Source: an uncultured Pelagibacteraceae bacterium
GTDB lineage: Bacteria; Pseudomonadota; Alphaproteobacteria; Pelagibacterales; Pelagibacteraceae
Length of the DNA: 16,708 bases
NCBI GenBank assembly: GCA_902554135.1
Contig: CACDNJ010000012.1
Location: 1-16,708, forward strand
Direction of reading: 5' to 3'
This document shows positions 15,618 through 16,708 of this stretch, piece by piece. Every line of letters starts with the position of its first letter. Within the stretch, counting starts at the first letter, position 1. The notes beneath the pieces were generated by a model. The model did not search any database. It worked only from the letters and a program-made list of their open reading frames with translations, and was not told the DNA's origin. The translations under genes were made by a program, and so were the position numbers.

Positions 15618-16667
15618 TTAGTTTGAATCGGATCCTATTGCTTCTTTTATATTTTTGAAACCTTTGTTTTTTAAAATATTTATTAACTCTTTTTTAATAT
15701 CTTTAATAATTGTGGGCCCTTTATAAACAAGGCCGGTATATAGTTGTACTGCGGATGCCCCGGCAGCTATTTTTTCGAATGCAGATTCTCCAGAATCAAT
15801 TCCTCCAACTCCAATGATCGGTATCTGGCCTTTCAGTTCTTTATAAAATCTTCTAACAAATTCGGTTGATAGATCTTTTAATGGTTTTCCTGATAGTCCC
15901 CCAGATTCCTTTTTTTTATCATCTAACAAACTGTCTCTGTTTTTGTCGGTAGTATTTGTTAAAATCACTCCATCAATCTTATATTCTAAAATTAACTTAA
16001 TAATTCCATCTACATAAGAATTCTCTAGGTCTGGAGAAACTTTTAATAAAAAAAACTTATTAAAATTACTTTTTTCTCTTATCTCATTAATTTTCGACAA
16101 TAATTCTCTAAGAACCTCCTCCTTATGAAAATCTCTTAGACCCGGGGTATTCGGAGATGAGATGTTGACCGTGATATAATCCCCCAAAGGAAAAAAGATT
16201 TCTGCACATTTTAAAAAATCATCAAGCATGCTGTCCGTATCTTTGTTGGGTCCAATGTTAATTCCTAAAAGATTGTTCGGAGTATTATTTTCAATCCTCT
16301 TTCTTACAACTTCGGATCCATCGTTGTTAAATCCCAGTCTATTTATAAGAGCATTGTCTTTTGTTAATCGAAAAACTCTAGGTTTTTCGTTACCATATTG
16401 CTGTTTAGGAGTAACAGTTCCAACTTCCACAAAACCAAAACCAAGCTTAAATATTTCGTTGTAAACTTCTGCGCTCTTATCAAAACCAGCTGCTAAACCT
16501 ATTGGATTGCTAATTTCTTTTCCAAAAAGCTTAGTGCTTAGCATCTCCTCATCTGTAACAGAGAATAGTTTGCTTGGAAGAAAATTAAATTTTAAAGATT
16601 TTATTGCTAAATCGTGTGCTGTCTCAGGGTCTAAATTAAATACAAAAGGTCTTAGAAAAGAAAACAT
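15618..16667 (-). CDS. pyrD: Dihydroorotate dehydrogenase (quinone), class 2
   Basis: PyrD oxidises dihydroorotate to orotate in pyrimidine synthesis. This 349-residue protein is the membrane-associated class 2 type that passes electrons to quinone: an N-terminal amphipathic helix region (1-40, beginning MFSFLRPFVFNLDPETAHD) precedes the FMN barrel. Seen in order are NPIGLAAGFDK (54-64), NRLGFNNDG (109-117), NISSPNTPGLR (168-178) with the catalytic Ser at 171 (class 1 enzymes have Cys), ILTNTT (235-240), and the phosphate-binding GVGGIDSG (286-293). The ATG is the natural family start. It faces the TSUP gene tail to tail with zero spacing. Confidence 0.97.
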   Translation of the reverse strand: MFSFLRPFVFNLDPETAHDLAIKSLKFNFLPSKLFSVTDEEMLSTKLFGKEISNPIGLAAGFDKSAEVYNEIFKLGFGFVEVGTVTPKQQYGNEKPRVFRLTKDNALINRLGFNNDGSEVVRKRIENNTPNNLLGINIGPNKDTDSMLDDFLKCAEIFFPLGDYITVNISSPNTPGLRDFHKEEVLRELLSKINEIREKSNFNKFFLLKVSPDLENSYVDGIIKLILEYKIDGVILTNTTDKNRDSLLDDKKKESGGLSGKPLKDLSTEFVRRFYKELKGQIPIIGVGGIDSGESAFEKIAAGASAVQLYTGLVYKGPTIIKDIKKELINILKNKGFKNIKEAIGSDSN

Positions 16668-16672
16668 TAAAG

Positions 16673-16708
16673 TTACATTCTCAACTTTTTTTCCATTAAA
16701 TCAATTGT
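16673..16708 (-). CDS. Possible 3' end of a gene upstream of pyrD (partial)
   Basis: Reading the minus strand in from the window edge, one frame stays open for eleven codons (TIDLMEKKLRM) and ends in TAA at 16675-16673, five bases before the pyrD ATG; the other two frames stop within four codons. In this compact genome a co-directional gene ending just ahead of pyrD is plausible, and I recall that a DUF952 gene often precedes pyrD in alphaproteobacteria. Eleven codons cannot prove it. Confidence 0.3.
   Translation of the reverse strand, partial: TIDLMEKKLRM

Overview
The window is a gene-dense, very AT-rich stretch of bacterial chromosome. Short spacers, overlapping genes, A/T-ending codons, Lys/Asn/Ile-rich proteins and the gene content fit an alphaproteobacterium with a streamlined genome, most likely of the SAR11 clade (Pelagibacterales). 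That assignment comes from recognised families, gene order and composition, not from a database search. I see no tRNA, rRNA, CRISPR array, insertion sequence, prophage or obvious transferred segment, and no stretch above 100 bases without a gene.

Layout. (1) 1-4203, plus strand: the tail of a probable argB, a HAD-type pyrimidine 5'-nucleotidase, dapD, dapE, a class II histone-deacetylase-like amidohydrolase and an unrecognised exported basic protein. The genes overlap or lie within 7 bases, so this is probably one transcript centred on arginine and lysine/diaminopimelate synthesis. (2) 4212-8337, minus strand: a small one-helix membrane protein, a ~590-residue exported protein of unknown function, then def, fmt and truA (N-formyl-methionine start, its removal, tRNA pseudouridylation). 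(3) 8412-10017, plus strand: aroK-aroB of the shikimate pathway. (4) 10010-13562: bolA (minus), diverging from a plus-strand group of a zinc-knuckle J-domain protein, cobS and cobT. (5) 13559-14425, minus strand: rpmB followed by a VUT/YhhQ-type queuosine-precursor transporter. (6) 14520-15617, plus strand: a TSUP (TauE/SafE) permease. (7) 15618-16667, minus strand: class 2 pyrD, with perhaps the last codons of an upstream gene at the window edge.

How the genes relate. Most are housekeeping: amino-acid and cell-wall precursors (argB, dapD, dapE, aroK, aroB), pyrimidines (pyrD, nucleotidase), and translation (def, fmt, truA, rpmB, with queuosine supply for tRNA). The arrangements argB-HAD-dapD-dapE facing truA-fmt-def, and bolA/dnaJ-cobS-cobT near rpmB, resemble alphaproteobacterial gene orders I know from memory.

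The parts that deserve a second look are the cobS-cobT pair with a J-domain protein and BolA in a lineage thought to lack cobalamin synthesis, the amidohydrolase plus exported protein at the end of the dap operon, the uncharacterised envelope pair ahead of def-fmt-truA, promoters lying so close to start codons that the mRNAs may be leaderless, and four convergent gene ends with no room for a terminator.
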